Below are positions 42,408 through 50,870 of a stretch of 64,000 nt of DNA, piece by piece. The notes under the pieces are model-generated. The model had not been told where the DNA came from. It made no database searches and saw only the letters and a program-made list of their open reading frames with translations. The DNA is from Bernardetia sp042180575 (GTDB taxonomy: Bacteria; Bacteroidota; Bacteroidia; Cytophagales; Bernardetiaceae), in the NCBI RefSeq assembly GCF_042180575.1, contig NZ_CP170094.1:4216001-4280000 (forward strand), given 5' to 3'. The translations under genes and the position numbers were made by a program. Numbering within the stretch: position 1 is the stretch's first letter; each line of letters opens with the position of its first letter.

Positions 42408-43409
42408 TTAAACTAATATTTGTTTTTTCTTCTTCATTCTCTTATTTACATAATTAAAAACAGGGTAGGAAAGAACAGAAAGCAAGATAATTGCTGCACC
42501 AATATAAAAATTAGAATCCATTTTTTCGTGTTCATTAAAGAAAATGGCTGCCAAAACTATTCCATAGACAGGTTCTAAATTGATAGTAAGATTGGTTACA
42601 AAAACAGTCATTCTTCGCAAAAGTTCGATACTTACAGAATATGTATATACAGTACAAATAATAGCAAGAACAAAAACCATTACTATGTCAGTAGTAAGAT
42701 GTATTGAGTTTACAACATCAAAAAACCAACTTCCTTCCTTAAAATACAGAGTATTATTTTTCAAAACCATATCAATTCCCTCCCCTCCAGTAAAATAAGT
42801 AGAATAAAAAGGTAGAAAGAAAATAATTCCGATAGCTGCACCACTCATTTCCAAAACAGTAATGGTGTTGGGTTCGGCAAGATGAGTAAATTTTCCATTA
42901 ATAGTAGAAAAAAGAGCAGCCAAAACAGCAGAAATGATTCCTAAAATAAGTCCCAAAGTCATATCACTATCCAAATCAGCTCTCATAATTATATACAAGC
43001 CAAAAATAATGACAAGTCCTAAAGCCACTTCATATAATTTTATTTTTTTCTTATTAAAAAGAGGTTCGATAAAAGCCGTCCAAAGTGAAGCCGTAGAAAG
43101 TCCGATCAAACAAATAGAAACATTGGCTACTTTTGCTGCTGCAAAAAATGTAATCCAATGCGCTCCTACAATCATTCCTGTAAAAAGTAATTGAAAAATA
43201 AATTTTCCGGAAATTTTCCATTCACTTCGCTTTACGACAAAAGCCAAAATAATTGCTGCAATAAGTGTCCTATATAAAACCGTTTCGACAGCAGGAATAG
43301 TAAGCCATTTGCCCAAAATAGCCGTAAAACCCCATATAAGTACAATAAAATGCAGTTTGAAATAATCTAAAACTGAAGCAGGAGAAACAGTAGAATCTAA
43401 TGTTTTCAT
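42408..43409 (-). CDS. EamA-type DMT-family transporter
   Basis: 333 residues from the ATG at 43409 (MKTLDSTVSPASVLDYFKLHF), which places the first helix of the first EamA repeat near the N-terminus. An upstream start at 43484 would add an atypical hydrophobic leader. Ten membrane helices form two repeats (about 13-150 and 165-320); FVTNLTINLEPVYGIVLAAIFFNEHEKM in the second is a classic EamA motif. It exports or imports metabolites; substrate unknown. The C-terminus is strongly basic. Confidence 0.85.
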   Translation of the reverse strand: MKTLDSTVSPASVLDYFKLHFIVLIWGFTAILGKWLTIPAVETVLYRTLIAAIILAFVVKRSEWKISGKFIFQLLFTGMIVGAHWITFFAAAKVANVSICLIGLSTASLWTAFIEPLFNKKKIKLYEVALGLVIIFGLYIIMRADLDSDMTLGLILGIISAVLAALFSTINGKFTHLAEPNTITVLEMSGAAIGIIFFLPFYSTYFTGGEGIDMVLKNNTLYFKEGSWFFDVVNSIHLTTDIVMVFVLAIICTVYTYSVSIELLRRMTVFVTNLTINLEPVYGIVLAAIFFNEHEKMDSNFYIGAAIILLSVLSYPVFNYVNKRMKKKKQILV

Positions 43410-43584
43410 AAGAAGAATAAATGAAAAGAGTAGTAAAATATATAAGCTGCAAATTTCTAAAATCTTTCTCAAAAACAAGTACATTTAAGATAGTTAATTA
43501 ATTACAAATCTAGCTTGCTCTTCAGAGTGAAAAAATGTAAAATAGCCTTGAGACTGCTTAGGTATGTTCAAAAAATATTTGTGT

Positions 43585-43661
43585 GTTCGTTTGTGAGCAA
43601 ACGAACCTTACGCTTCCTCAGAAGCGTGATATTTGTATGAATCACGCTTCTGAGGAAGCGT
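43585..43661. repeat. Compound palindrome between EamA and rsmA genes
   Basis: A 9-bp hairpin GTTCGTTTG/CAAACGAAC (43585-43606) is followed by a perfect 21-bp inverted repeat (43610-43630 and 43641-43661) whose arms contain CGCTTCCTCAGAAGCG. The wider 43485-43830 spacer has no gene. Confidence 0.75.
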
Positions 43662-43781
43662 TTTATTCAGTTCTGAGTACGACGTAGTCCTCAGCGAAGC
43701 TAAACTGAACACACAGTTTTTATTTTTATGAACCTGCCCTATTTAGACTGCTATTTATCCAAAAACTAATTTAATGTTTGT

Positions 43782-43789
43782 TATCTTTG
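43782..43789 (+). promoter_or_regulatory. -7 box before rsmA
   Basis: TATCTTTG matches TAnnTTTG, 41 nt before the ATG. No good -33 box at the expected spacing. Confidence 0.45.
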
Positions 43790-43830
43790 TACTTAAATCA
43801 AAATAAATAGACAAATAGATTTCTTCTAGC

Positions 43831-44643
43831 ATGGCAAAAAATTCTCCTGTAAAACCAAAAAAACATTTAGGGCAACATTTTTTAAAAGATGAAAATATTG
43901 CTCGTAAAATTGTTAATCAGATGCAAGACAATAGTTATCAAGACCTGTTAGAAATTGGTGCAGGAACAGGTGTTTTGACAAAATTTATTTTGACTGATAA
44001 AAAGTATGATTTGACAGTAGTAGAAATTGATGATGAATCAGTAGAATATCTAAAAGAAAATCTAGGTTTTACAGACAAAACACTTCTGAATGAAGATTTT
44101 TTGAAGATGGATTTAGAAACTCTCTTTGAAGGAAAATTCGGAATTATTGGAAACTTTCCGTATAATATTTCTTCACAGATTTTTTTTAAAGTACTGGAGT
44201 ATAAAAATCAAATTCCTGAAGTCGTCGGAATGATTCAGAAAGAAGTAGCCGAACGCATTGCATCACCACATGGAAATAAAACCTATGGAATTTTGAGCGT
44301 TTTATTGCAGGCGTATTATGATATTGAATATTGTTTTACGGTAAGTGAACAGGTTTTTAATCCTCCCCCACGAGTAAAATCTGCCGTTATCCGTCTAAAA
44401 AGAAATGAAACTGAAAGTTTAGATTGTAATGAAAAACTATTTTTTCAACTTGTAAAGTTTGGTTTTAATCAACGACGAAAAATGTTGAGAAGTGCATTAA
44501 AACCTCTAGGAATCCCAAATGCTTTCAAAGAAAAAGAAGAACTTAACGAAATGCTTAGTAAACGAGCCGAACAGCTTTCTGTACAAGATTTTATTGAGTT
44601 AGCGCAAATTTTTGAGAGGGAAAGAGAAGCAGAAAAAGAGTAA
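43831..44643 (+). CDS. rsmA: 16S rRNA dimethyladenosine transferase RsmA (KsgA)
   Basis: 270 residues. KPKKHLGQHFLKDENIARKIV at the N-terminus, the SAM-binding LEIGAGTGVLT, and the catalytic GNFPYNISSQIF are diagnostic. GMIQKEVAERIASPHG and the C-terminal helical NQRRKMLRSALKP segment also match. It dimethylates two adjacent adenines near the 3' end of 16S rRNA during small-subunit maturation. Complete and of normal length. It is transcribed singly, with a large palindromic repeat upstream. Confidence 0.96.
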   Translation: MAKNSPVKPKKHLGQHFLKDENIARKIVNQMQDNSYQDLLEIGAGTGVLTKFILTDKKYDLTVVEIDDESVEYLKENLGFTDKTLLNEDFLKMDLETLFEGKFGIIGNFPYNISSQIFFKVLEYKNQIPEVVGMIQKEVAERIASPHGNKTYGILSVLLQAYYDIEYCFTVSEQVFNPPPRVKSAVIRLKRNETESLDCNEKLFFQLVKFGFNQRRKMLRSALKPLGIPNAFKEKEELNEMLSKRAEQLSVQDFIELAQIFEREREAEKE

Positions 44644-44728
44644 TCAACTCAAATTTTGTATAACAGACTAAAAAATGTTAAATAAAAAAAAATGATTTTC
44701 ATCGTGGGAAAGGTTTAAGTCTGTATTA

Positions 44729-45478
44729 TCAGTTACTTATTTCAACATCATCTATTTCTACTTTTGTTTTCTTAGGAACATTTTTTAAGTGTTTTTCTTT
44801 TAGTTTGAATGTTCCTTTAAAATCATCAGTAGTAGTGATTAAGTATTTTTTGAAAGAGTACGTCATTCCAGGCGCAAATACATCTCCATCTTTATTTCTT
44901 GTATTTCTGATACCATTTCTCATTCTTATTTCTAATCCTGTGGCAGGGTTTGGAGTAATATCTACCAGTTCATTTTCATCACTTACACCTCCAACAGTAT
45001 AAGAAAAGCCATTATCTGTTTTTTTATAATCTGATTTATTGCCTAATAATTGTTCGACAATAATATATTTTTCAGTTTTTGTTTCTACATATCTTACCCA
45101 AACACCAGCTTCAAAAGGCAGGGCTTCGGCTACTTGGACTTCGATGGAATCTGTAATTATTTTTCGTCCTTCAAACTCAAAATGAAAAGGACCAATTATA
45201 TATTTGCCACTTTTTTTGAATGTAATTATTTTTTTGAGTTTGCCAGTTGCTTCTCCAAAAGTCGAAGATGTTCCTTCAAGTTGTGCTTCTTTTGGCAACT
45301 GCTCTTCAATTTTGTCATTGAGAAATGTTATATCAAATATAATTTCTACTTTATCTCCCACACGAGGAGCTGCATTATTTACTTCTATTTGGAGTGTATC
45401 TGTTGTACTATTTTTAGCTTGTAAGGAATAGCAGAGTGTAACGAATAATAAAATGAAAAGATATTTTATTTTGAACAT
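44729..45478 (-). CDS. Exported beta-rich protein (distantly BatD-like)
   Basis: 249 residues with a signal peptide (SLQAK, about 22). The first half (25-120) reads as an Ig-like domain with ITFKKSGKYIIGPFHFEFEGRKIITDSIEVQV, a pattern found in BatD-type proteins; full BatD is longer and membrane-anchored, so this is a tentative likeness. The second half (125-249) is beta-rich and holds YVETKTEKYIIVEQLL. It ends in an acidic tail. It lies in a minus-strand group with two other uncharacterised genes (45575, 45890), about 95 bp from the next. Confidence 0.5.
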   Translation of the reverse strand: MFKIKYLFILLFVTLCYSLQAKNSTTDTLQIEVNNAAPRVGDKVEIIFDITFLNDKIEEQLPKEAQLEGTSSTFGEATGKLKKIITFKKSGKYIIGPFHFEFEGRKIITDSIEVQVAEALPFEAGVWVRYVETKTEKYIIVEQLLGNKSDYKKTDNGFSYTVGGVSDENELVDITPNPATGLEIRMRNGIRNTRNKDGDVFAPGMTYSFKKYLITTTDDFKGTFKLKEKHLKNVPKKTKVEIDDVEISN

Positions 45479-45574
45479 TTTTAGAAGATTATTTATAAAT
45501 TAAGATGCTTTTATCGTTGTTTTGAGTAACAACAAATAGGTAATAGTTTAGTTGATGTAAATTGGTATGGAATA

Positions 45575-45829
45575 TCATTTTCCTCCTGCACCTCCTCCAT
45601 ATCTTCCTGTGCCAAAAACATATACTCCATAATAAGTACTGCGATAGGTTCTATCACGACAATTTCCCCATTGGTCACGCATGTTTTCAGGACAGTTTTC
45701 GTTTAGGTCTTTTATGAGGTCTTTATCGTGTGCTGTACTTAATCCTAAACTGCTTTTTGAGGCTGCATACGTAGTAACAAGTAGAAAAAATAATCCACCA
45801 AAAACGATAAGTTTCGTAAGTATTGACAT
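45575..45829 (-). CDS. Small membrane/exported protein with Gly-rich tail
   Basis: About 84 residues from the ATG at 45829; a start at 45865 would add 12 residues. One hydrophobic segment (MSILTKLIVFGGLFFLLVTTYAAS) acts as signal or anchor. The exported part contains two Cys in NCPENMRDQWGNCRD, which may form a disulphide, and ends in GRYGGGAGGK. No family recognised. It is flanked by the DUF4178 gene upstream. Confidence 0.5.
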   Translation of the reverse strand: MSILTKLIVFGGLFFLLVTTYAASKSSLGLSTAHDKDLIKDLNENCPENMRDQWGNCRDRTYRSTYYGVYVFGTGRYGGGAGGK

Positions 45830-45889
45830 AATTTTTATAAGTTTTTTACTAATTGAATCAAGCAATAATTTATTTGATTAGAATATTAA

Positions 45890-47245
45890 TTATTCTTCAT
45901 CTTTTATTCCTGCATAAATATATTTTTCTTTACTTTGTCTTCCTGTTTTGCCAAAGCTAATAAGCAAAGCCACAACAGTAATAAAACCACTTAACATCAA
46001 GAAATATCTACTAAGTAATGCTCCTTCATTGACTGTAAAGTTTACGATAGCTTGAGAACCATTTACTTTAGTGAAATAGGTAGAGTCTGTTTTGGCATAA
46101 ATACGAGCAAAATAATCTCCTTCTTCTAAAAACTTAAAATATTTAGATTCGGAAGTGGCAGATTCTGTCCAACTTCCTTCTGAATCTACTCCTGTTTCGT
46201 ACCAAAAATCACTTTCTACGGCATTGATTACATTCTTTTCTTTATCTAAAAGCTCTACAACCACCATCATTCCTTGATTTTGTGGACTTTTGAAGTTTAC
46301 ACTCCATTCAATATTGTAGTTTGTACCTGTATCATCTATTTTGATAGGTTTGGATAAATAACCTTCTTTTTTGTCTATATCTTTTGTATCTACTCTTGTT
46401 GTAGAAATAGGTGTTCCATCAGAAAAAAGAGAAACTAAAAATACCAAAAAAGCGAATACGGCTGCTGCACCCATTGTCTTTCTGATAGTAGAAAAACCTT
46501 TATCTCTCTCTTGATACGTATCAATGTAGGGATTTCCTTCAAGTGCTTTATATAGTGCTTCTTTAGAAATTTTCTTTTCTGCCGAAAATTCTTTCCAACC
46601 ATCACCTTGTTCAACAGTATAACTCCATGTTCCTTCTTGATAGGTAGCAAAATGAATTTGTGTTCCAACTGCATAAGGGTCTTCTTTTTCTGTTTCTCCT
46701 TCAAAAAACTCTAAAAATGAAGAACCATATTCAGTAACTCTATAATCAGCTCTTCCTTCATAGAAATTAGTGAAAAGTTCCAAATTAGTAGGGTCTGCAT
46801 CTGTTTTATCTACTGTAACAGGCATTCCTAATGAATATCCTTCTTTATCTTCACTCAAATAATACACTTCATCTTTTCCCTCTTTTGTATTTCGTAAAAT
46901 ATAAGTATCAAAATACCATATTTCATTGCTGTACCCAGAACCATCATCACTGGTATAATATTCTTTATATACCGAACGATAACGCAAACGTGCCGTAATT
47001 ATGAACTCTTTTTCTTCTAAAAAAATAATTTGTCCTACTCTAAGAAAACTATAATAAGGAAAATCCTCTATTTTAAGACTTTCATTCAGAGTACGATTAA
47101 AAGCCAAATCTGAAGTTACTCCACAGTCATAACAATACATATAACGAACCTCTTCATCCCATACATAATTAGTATGCTGACAACTCGGACACGTTTTGGG
47201 ATTCGTAAAATTCCCTGTTTTTTTGAGTATAGTAGGCGTATTCAA
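45890..47245 (-). CDS. DUF4178 protein with zinc ribbon and two membrane helices
   Basis: 451 residues. An N-terminal zinc ribbon has CPSC (19-22) and CYDC (about 38-41). One DUF4178-type domain covers about 65-230: FLEEKEFIITARLRYRSVYKEYY and YFDTYILRNTKEGKDEVYYLSEDKEGYSLG match its strand order. A membrane helix (about 263-280) is followed by an extracytoplasmic beta domain (290-410, YNIEWSVNFKSPQNQGMMVVVELLD) and a second helix (415-437). DUF4178 genes often sit with DUF350 and spermidine-synthase-like genes; those are absent here. Function unknown. Confidence 0.7.
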   Translation of the reverse strand: MNTPTILKKTGNFTNPKTCPSCQHTNYVWDEEVRYMYCYDCGVTSDLAFNRTLNESLKIEDFPYYSFLRVGQIIFLEEKEFIITARLRYRSVYKEYYTSDDGSGYSNEIWYFDTYILRNTKEGKDEVYYLSEDKEGYSLGMPVTVDKTDADPTNLELFTNFYEGRADYRVTEYGSSFLEFFEGETEKEDPYAVGTQIHFATYQEGTWSYTVEQGDGWKEFSAEKKISKEALYKALEGNPYIDTYQERDKGFSTIRKTMGAAAVFAFLVFLVSLFSDGTPISTTRVDTKDIDKKEGYLSKPIKIDDTGTNYNIEWSVNFKSPQNQGMMVVVELLDKEKNVINAVESDFWYETGVDSEGSWTESATSESKYFKFLEEGDYFARIYAKTDSTYFTKVNGSQAIVNFTVNEGALLSRYFLMLSGFITVVALLISFGKTGRQSKEKYIYAGIKDEE

Positions 47246-47580
47246 AAGTAATTATAGTTTAATTTGGTTCTAATTTAGTTCAAAAGTATTTTGTATTTTG
47301 ATGAAAAAGAGGTGTTCTCAAAATAGTAAATACGACGTAATATAATCAATAAGCTAAAAAACAACAAATTATAACACTATAAAAAGGATTAAAAAAACAT
47401 TTTACGACGTGAATCCTATTGGAATTAATTGCATAATTTAAAGATGTCGTTTTAGTCTTTTATAAAAAAAGGCAACCTATACAGATAGTTTTCCGTTAAT
47501 AGTAGTACCAGCTAATCATAAAATAATATAGTAGTTTAGCAGGCATTTTTTCAACTATTTTCACTAAAATCAACTATCTT
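47246..47580. other. 335-bp divergent intergenic region
   Basis: No gene is seen. TACGACGT appears twice, near 47330 and near 47404. The rest is AT-rich spacer that must hold both divergent promoters. Confidence 0.4.
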
Positions 47581-48267
47581 ATGAAGTCTTCAAATAAAAC
47601 AACAGAACAAATAAAGTTATCTAAATCATTAAATTACTCTAGTTTATTAATTGTAGTAGCTTTCTTTTCTTTCTTTCAAATCAATTCTGTTAAAGCGCAG
47701 TCTAATGAAGTAGCAGCAGAAGATTTAGAATGGAATGTAGAGGAGAAAGACAATAACGGGCTTACTCAAGAAGAAAAAGAACTTGCCAAACAAACAGAGT
47801 TAGGTTGGGAAAAGTGGGATGCAGAACACCCTTCTGAGTCTTCTGTTATAATTTATGAAAATGAACAATCAAAAGAAACCAATAAAATAAAATCTCCAAA
47901 TGAAATCCTTATGGAAACATTAGTAGGAAATTGGGAAGGATTTTATGGAGGAAGAGGAGCTTATATAACTTTTAAAGAAAATAAAACAGTAATTCTTAAT
48001 ACTTCTGTGTTTTCGAATATTCCATCTGCATCTGGTAGAGAGCATACACAATTTTATTACGAAATTGATGCTTCTCAAAGTCCATATAGATTGATTTTCT
48101 ATAATAGAGATAGAGAAATTAAAGGAGTTTTTAGAATTAATGATACCAATCAAATTACGATTTGTCATAATTTTAATAGTAATGAACAGCCTAAAGAAAT
48201 AGATAATAAATACACAATAATTAATTTTTCAAAAATAGAAAACAAAAAAGAGGAAGAAACAGAATAA
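47581..48267 (+). CDS. Exported hypothetical protein
   Basis: 228 residues. A long polar N-terminus (about 20) leads to a hydrophobic stretch (LLIVVAFFSFFQINSVKAQ), so it is likely exported. An acidic helix (about 42-105) precedes a small beta domain (115-220) with VGNWEGFYGGRGAYITFKENKTVIL and YYEIDASQSPYRLIFYNRDREIKGVFRI, reminiscent of lipocalin-like folds. No family can be named. A strong hairpin terminator follows. Confidence 0.55.
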   Translation: MKSSNKTTEQIKLSKSLNYSSLLIVVAFFSFFQINSVKAQSNEVAAEDLEWNVEEKDNNGLTQEEKELAKQTELGWEKWDAEHPSESSVIIYENEQSKETNKIKSPNEILMETLVGNWEGFYGGRGAYITFKENKTVILNTSVFSNIPSASGREHTQFYYEIDASQSPYRLIFYNRDREIKGVFRINDTNQITICHNFNSNEQPKEIDNKYTIINFSKIENKKEEETE

Positions 48268-48295
48268 TATTTCAACTCTATTTTTACTTAAATTT

Positions 48296-48339
48296 CCATA
48301 ATTGAGAGAGTTTTACTCTAACTCAGTTATGGTTTTTTT
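48296..48339 (+). terminator. Hairpin terminator after the hypothetical gene
   Basis: CCATAATTGAG...CTCAGTTATGG with an inner AGAGT/ACTCT stem, then seven T. Confidence 0.8.
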
Positions 48340-48371
48340 ATTTGAATACTATGCACCTATTTTATTTTTCC

Positions 48372-48379
48372 TAACTTTG
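48372..48379 (+). promoter_or_regulatory. -7 box before rlmD
   Basis: TAACTTTG matches TAnnTTTG, 79 nt before the ATG. Confidence 0.35.
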
Positions 48380-48457
48380 TATATTAATTCAAAATAGCCA
48401 AAATGTACTGATTAGCAGCAATGCAATACAGGTAAAATATTATCAGAATAGTAAATC

Positions 48458-49873
48458 ATGGGAAGAAGAAAAAATAAAAATCGAATTGTAGAAAACGTAG
48501 TCATTCTTGATGCAGGTGCAGAAGGAAAATGTATTGCAAGACCAGAAGAAGCTGAAGGAAGAGTTGTTTTCGTTACAGGTGTAGTGCCAAAAGACGTAGT
48601 TGATTTACGAATTACCAAACAAAGAAAAAGCTACTGGGAAGGAACAGTTGTAAAATTCCATTCTTATTCTGATGAAAGAGTAGAACCTTTTTGTGAGCAT
48701 TTTGGAATCTGTGGAGGTTGTAAGTGGCAACATTTGAGCTATGAAAGACAACTTTTTTATAAGGAAAAACAAGTCAAAGATAATTTAGAACGATTAGCAA
48801 AAATAGAATTACCAGAAATAACTCCTATTTTAGCATCAGAACATACTACTTTTTATAGAAATAAATTAGAGTTTACGTTTTCTTCTCGTCGTTGGCTTAC
48901 TAGCGAGCAGATAGCAACAGGACAAGATTTTGATAATCGTGCATTGGGTTTTCATATACCAGGGCGTTATGACAAACTTGTCGATTTGAATGAGTGTTAT
49001 TTACAAGCCGAGCCTTCAAATTCTATTCGTTTGGCTGTTAATAAATATGCAAAAGAACACGATTTGGAATTTTATAATGTAATGGCTTGCGAAGGTCTTT
49101 TGAGAAATTTGATGATTCGAAACTCTCAAACGACAGATGATTTGATGATTATGTTACAGACCACAGCATTCAATGAAGAAGTAGAAAAGCTAATGCAATT
49201 TATTAAAGACTCTTTCCCTCAAATTACGTCTTTACAATATGTCGTAAACACAAAAAGAAATGATACATTTCAAGATTTGGATATTATTTGTTTTGATGGA
49301 AAGGATTATATTACTGAAACAATGGAAGGCTTAGAGTTTAGGATTCAAGCCAAATCATTCTATCAAACTAATTCTATTCAAGCCTATAATTTATACAAAA
49401 TTACTAGAGATTTTGCTGGGCTTACAGGCGAAGAAGTGGTTTATGACCTTTATACAGGAACAGGAACAATAGCTAATTTTGTAGCAAAACAAGCCAAACA
49501 AGTAATTGGAGTAGAATATATTGAACCAGCGATTGAAGATGCAAAAATCAATTCGAAACTAAATGGAATTGACAACACACTTTTCTATGCAGGAGATATG
49601 AAAGATGTTTTGAATGAAGAATTTTTGAATAAACACGCTCGTCCAGATGTAATTTTGACTGACCCACCAAGAGCAGGAATGCACCCAGACGTAATCAATA
49701 TGCTTTTGAGAATTGGAGCAAAACGCATTGTTTATGTAAGTTGTAATCCAGCCACACAAGCACGAGATTTGCAACTTTTAGATGAGAAATACAGCGTAAA
49801 AGCAATTCAACCTGTCGATATGTTTCCACAAACGCATCATGTAGAAAATGTGGTTTTGTTGGAATTGAAGTAA
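48458..49873 (+). CDS. rlmD: 23S rRNA (uracil-C5)-methyltransferase RlmD/RumA
   Basis: 471 residues. The N-terminal TRAM-like RNA-binding domain (to about 70) is followed by the 4Fe-4S cysteines in CEHFGICGGCKWQ. The SAM site is VYDLYTGTGTIANFVA, and the nucleophile Cys lies in YVSCNPATQARDL; DPPRAGMHPDV is the catalytic loop. The family methylates C5 of a uracil in 23S rRNA (U1939 in E. coli) via a covalent Cys-uracil intermediate. Some family members act on tRNA instead (TrmA), which have no Fe-S motif; the motif here favours RlmD-type. Confidence 0.92.
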   Translation: MGRRKNKNRIVENVVILDAGAEGKCIARPEEAEGRVVFVTGVVPKDVVDLRITKQRKSYWEGTVVKFHSYSDERVEPFCEHFGICGGCKWQHLSYERQLFYKEKQVKDNLERLAKIELPEITPILASEHTTFYRNKLEFTFSSRRWLTSEQIATGQDFDNRALGFHIPGRYDKLVDLNECYLQAEPSNSIRLAVNKYAKEHDLEFYNVMACEGLLRNLMIRNSQTTDDLMIMLQTTAFNEEVEKLMQFIKDSFPQITSLQYVVNTKRNDTFQDLDIICFDGKDYITETMEGLEFRIQAKSFYQTNSIQAYNLYKITRDFAGLTGEEVVYDLYTGTGTIANFVAKQAKQVIGVEYIEPAIEDAKINSKLNGIDNTLFYAGDMKDVLNEEFLNKHARPDVILTDPPRAGMHPDVINMLLRIGAKRIVYVSCNPATQARDLQLLDEKYSVKAIQPVDMFPQTHHVENVVLLELK

Positions 49874-49889
49874 TTTGTTTTCAAAGTAG

Positions 49890-49911
49890 CTGACAATTTC
49901 CAAAGTGTCAG
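49890..49911. other. Short hairpin between rlmD and SUI1 gene
   Basis: CTGACA-A-TTT/AAA-G-TGTCAG with one mismatched pair and a CC loop. Similar in sequence to the AGACACTT-type hairpin at 21958-21991. There is no T run, so it is more likely a processing or translation element than a terminator. Confidence 0.4.
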
Positions 49912-49931
49912 AACATAACTTAATAAAAACT

Positions 49932-50285
49932 ATGGCAAGAGATAAAAAAAAGAAAAAAAGAATTTCAACAGATGGAAGTAGTGGAGGAATGGTATTTTCC
50001 ACAAATCCAGATTTTGAGTTTAAAGAACAAGAGGAAACTGAAACACTTCCCAACGAAGAACAAAGACTTAAAGTAAGCCTAGACCGTAAAAAACGAAAAG
50101 GCAAAAGTGTTGTTTTGATAGAAAATTTTGAAGGAAAAAAAGAAGATTTGGAAGATTTAGCCAAACAACTCAAAAATCATTGTGGCGTGGGTGGTTCTGC
50201 TAAAGACGGAGAAATAATCATTCAAGGCGAATTATTAGAAAAAGTAAAATCTTTCCTCAAAGAAAAAGGATTTAAAGGAATGTAA
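49932..50285 (+). CDS. SUI1/eIF1-like translation factor (YciH type)
   Basis: 117 residues from the ATG at 49932; the upstream in-frame GTG lies inside a hairpin. A basic N-terminus (DKKKKKR) is followed by a flexible linker and the SUI1 fold (about 45-117), with LDRKKRKGKSVVLIENFEGKKEDLEDLAKQLKNHCGVGGSAKDGEIIIQG, ending FLKEKGFKG. The bacterial SUI1 family inhibits or proofreads translation initiation, mainly under stress. Complete and of normal length, 58 bp downstream of rlmD, so they may be co-transcribed. Confidence 0.92.
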   Translation: MARDKKKKKRISTDGSSGGMVFSTNPDFEFKEQEETETLPNEEQRLKVSLDRKKRKGKSVVLIENFEGKKEDLEDLAKQLKNHCGVGGSAKDGEIIIQGELLEKVKSFLKEKGFKGM

Positions 50286-50316
50286 AATAGATGTTTTGTA
50301 TTTCTATTCAAAATTG

Positions 50317-50346
50317 TAGCGCAGACTAGAAAGTCTGCGCTATTTT
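50317..50346. terminator. Bidirectional terminator between SUI1 and HxlR genes
   Basis: TAGCGCAGACT/AGTCTGCGCTA with an AGAA loop; T run to the right. Its right edge touches the HxlR stop codon. Confidence 0.8.
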
Positions 50347-50741
50347 TATGCCTTTATGTTTTGTTCTGCATTTTGTTTTGGAATTAAAACATTTTCAACT
50401 CCCCATTTACTAAGCTCTCTAAAAAGAGGTCTTAAACTTTCTCCTCTTTCAGTCAAAGTATATATTACTTTTGGAGGTATTTCTGCAAAAATCTCTCTGT
50501 GAATGATACCGTCTTTTTCCAGTTCTCTTAGTTGAGTTGTCATCATTCTTTTACTACAATCGGGTATCATTCTTTGTAGTTGTCCGAACCGATTTACATC
50601 AACCGAAATAAAATAAAGAATGATAGGTTTCCATTTTCCCCCAATCACTTTTAAGGTAGCACTTACTGGACAGCCACCATATTTTTGAATTTGTTCGACC
50701 ATATTATCGAAGCGTTCTGAATTTATGTCAACTTTTTTCAT
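50346..50741 (-). CDS. HxlR-family transcriptional regulator
   Basis: 131 residues. The winged-helix signature GGCPVSATLKVIGGKWKPIILYFI with a Cys near the N-terminus, followed by RFGQLQRMIPDCSKRMMTTQLRELEKDGIIHREIFAEIPPKVIYTLTERGESL, is diagnostic. HxlR proteins sense small electrophiles or redox signals through that Cys and dimerise on inverted or direct sites. The divergent lipoprotein gene (50871) is the likely target; a 12-bp direct repeat TGTAACTACTTG lies in the shared spacer. Confidence 0.93.
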   Translation of the reverse strand: MKKVDINSERFDNMVEQIQKYGGCPVSATLKVIGGKWKPIILYFISVDVNRFGQLQRMIPDCSKRMMTTQLRELEKDGIIHREIFAEIPPKVIYTLTERGESLRPLFRELSKWGVENVLIPKQNAEQNIKA

Positions 50742-50743
50742 AT

Positions 50744-50809
50744 TGTAACTACTTGATTATCAGTAATGGTTACTTTTTTTATACTATAAAACAAAAATGT
50801 AACTACTTG
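50744..50809. promoter_or_regulatory. Direct repeats in the HxlR/lipoprotein spacer
   Basis: TGTAACTACTTG at 50744-50755 and 50798-50809, 54 bp apart (about five helical turns). They are candidate HxlR binding sites for self- and divergent control. Confidence 0.55.
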
Positions 50810-50870
50810 TAAAAGCAAACACTAATGTAGAAATTTACACTATAAAATCAAACCAAAAACAAAATTCCTC

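Noticed and set aside
44180..44197. 18 bases of rsmA identical to the left end of the 27400 element and its flank
   Set aside because: They encode the conserved IFFKVLE part of RsmA and no second end is nearby, so it is coincidence, not an insertion.
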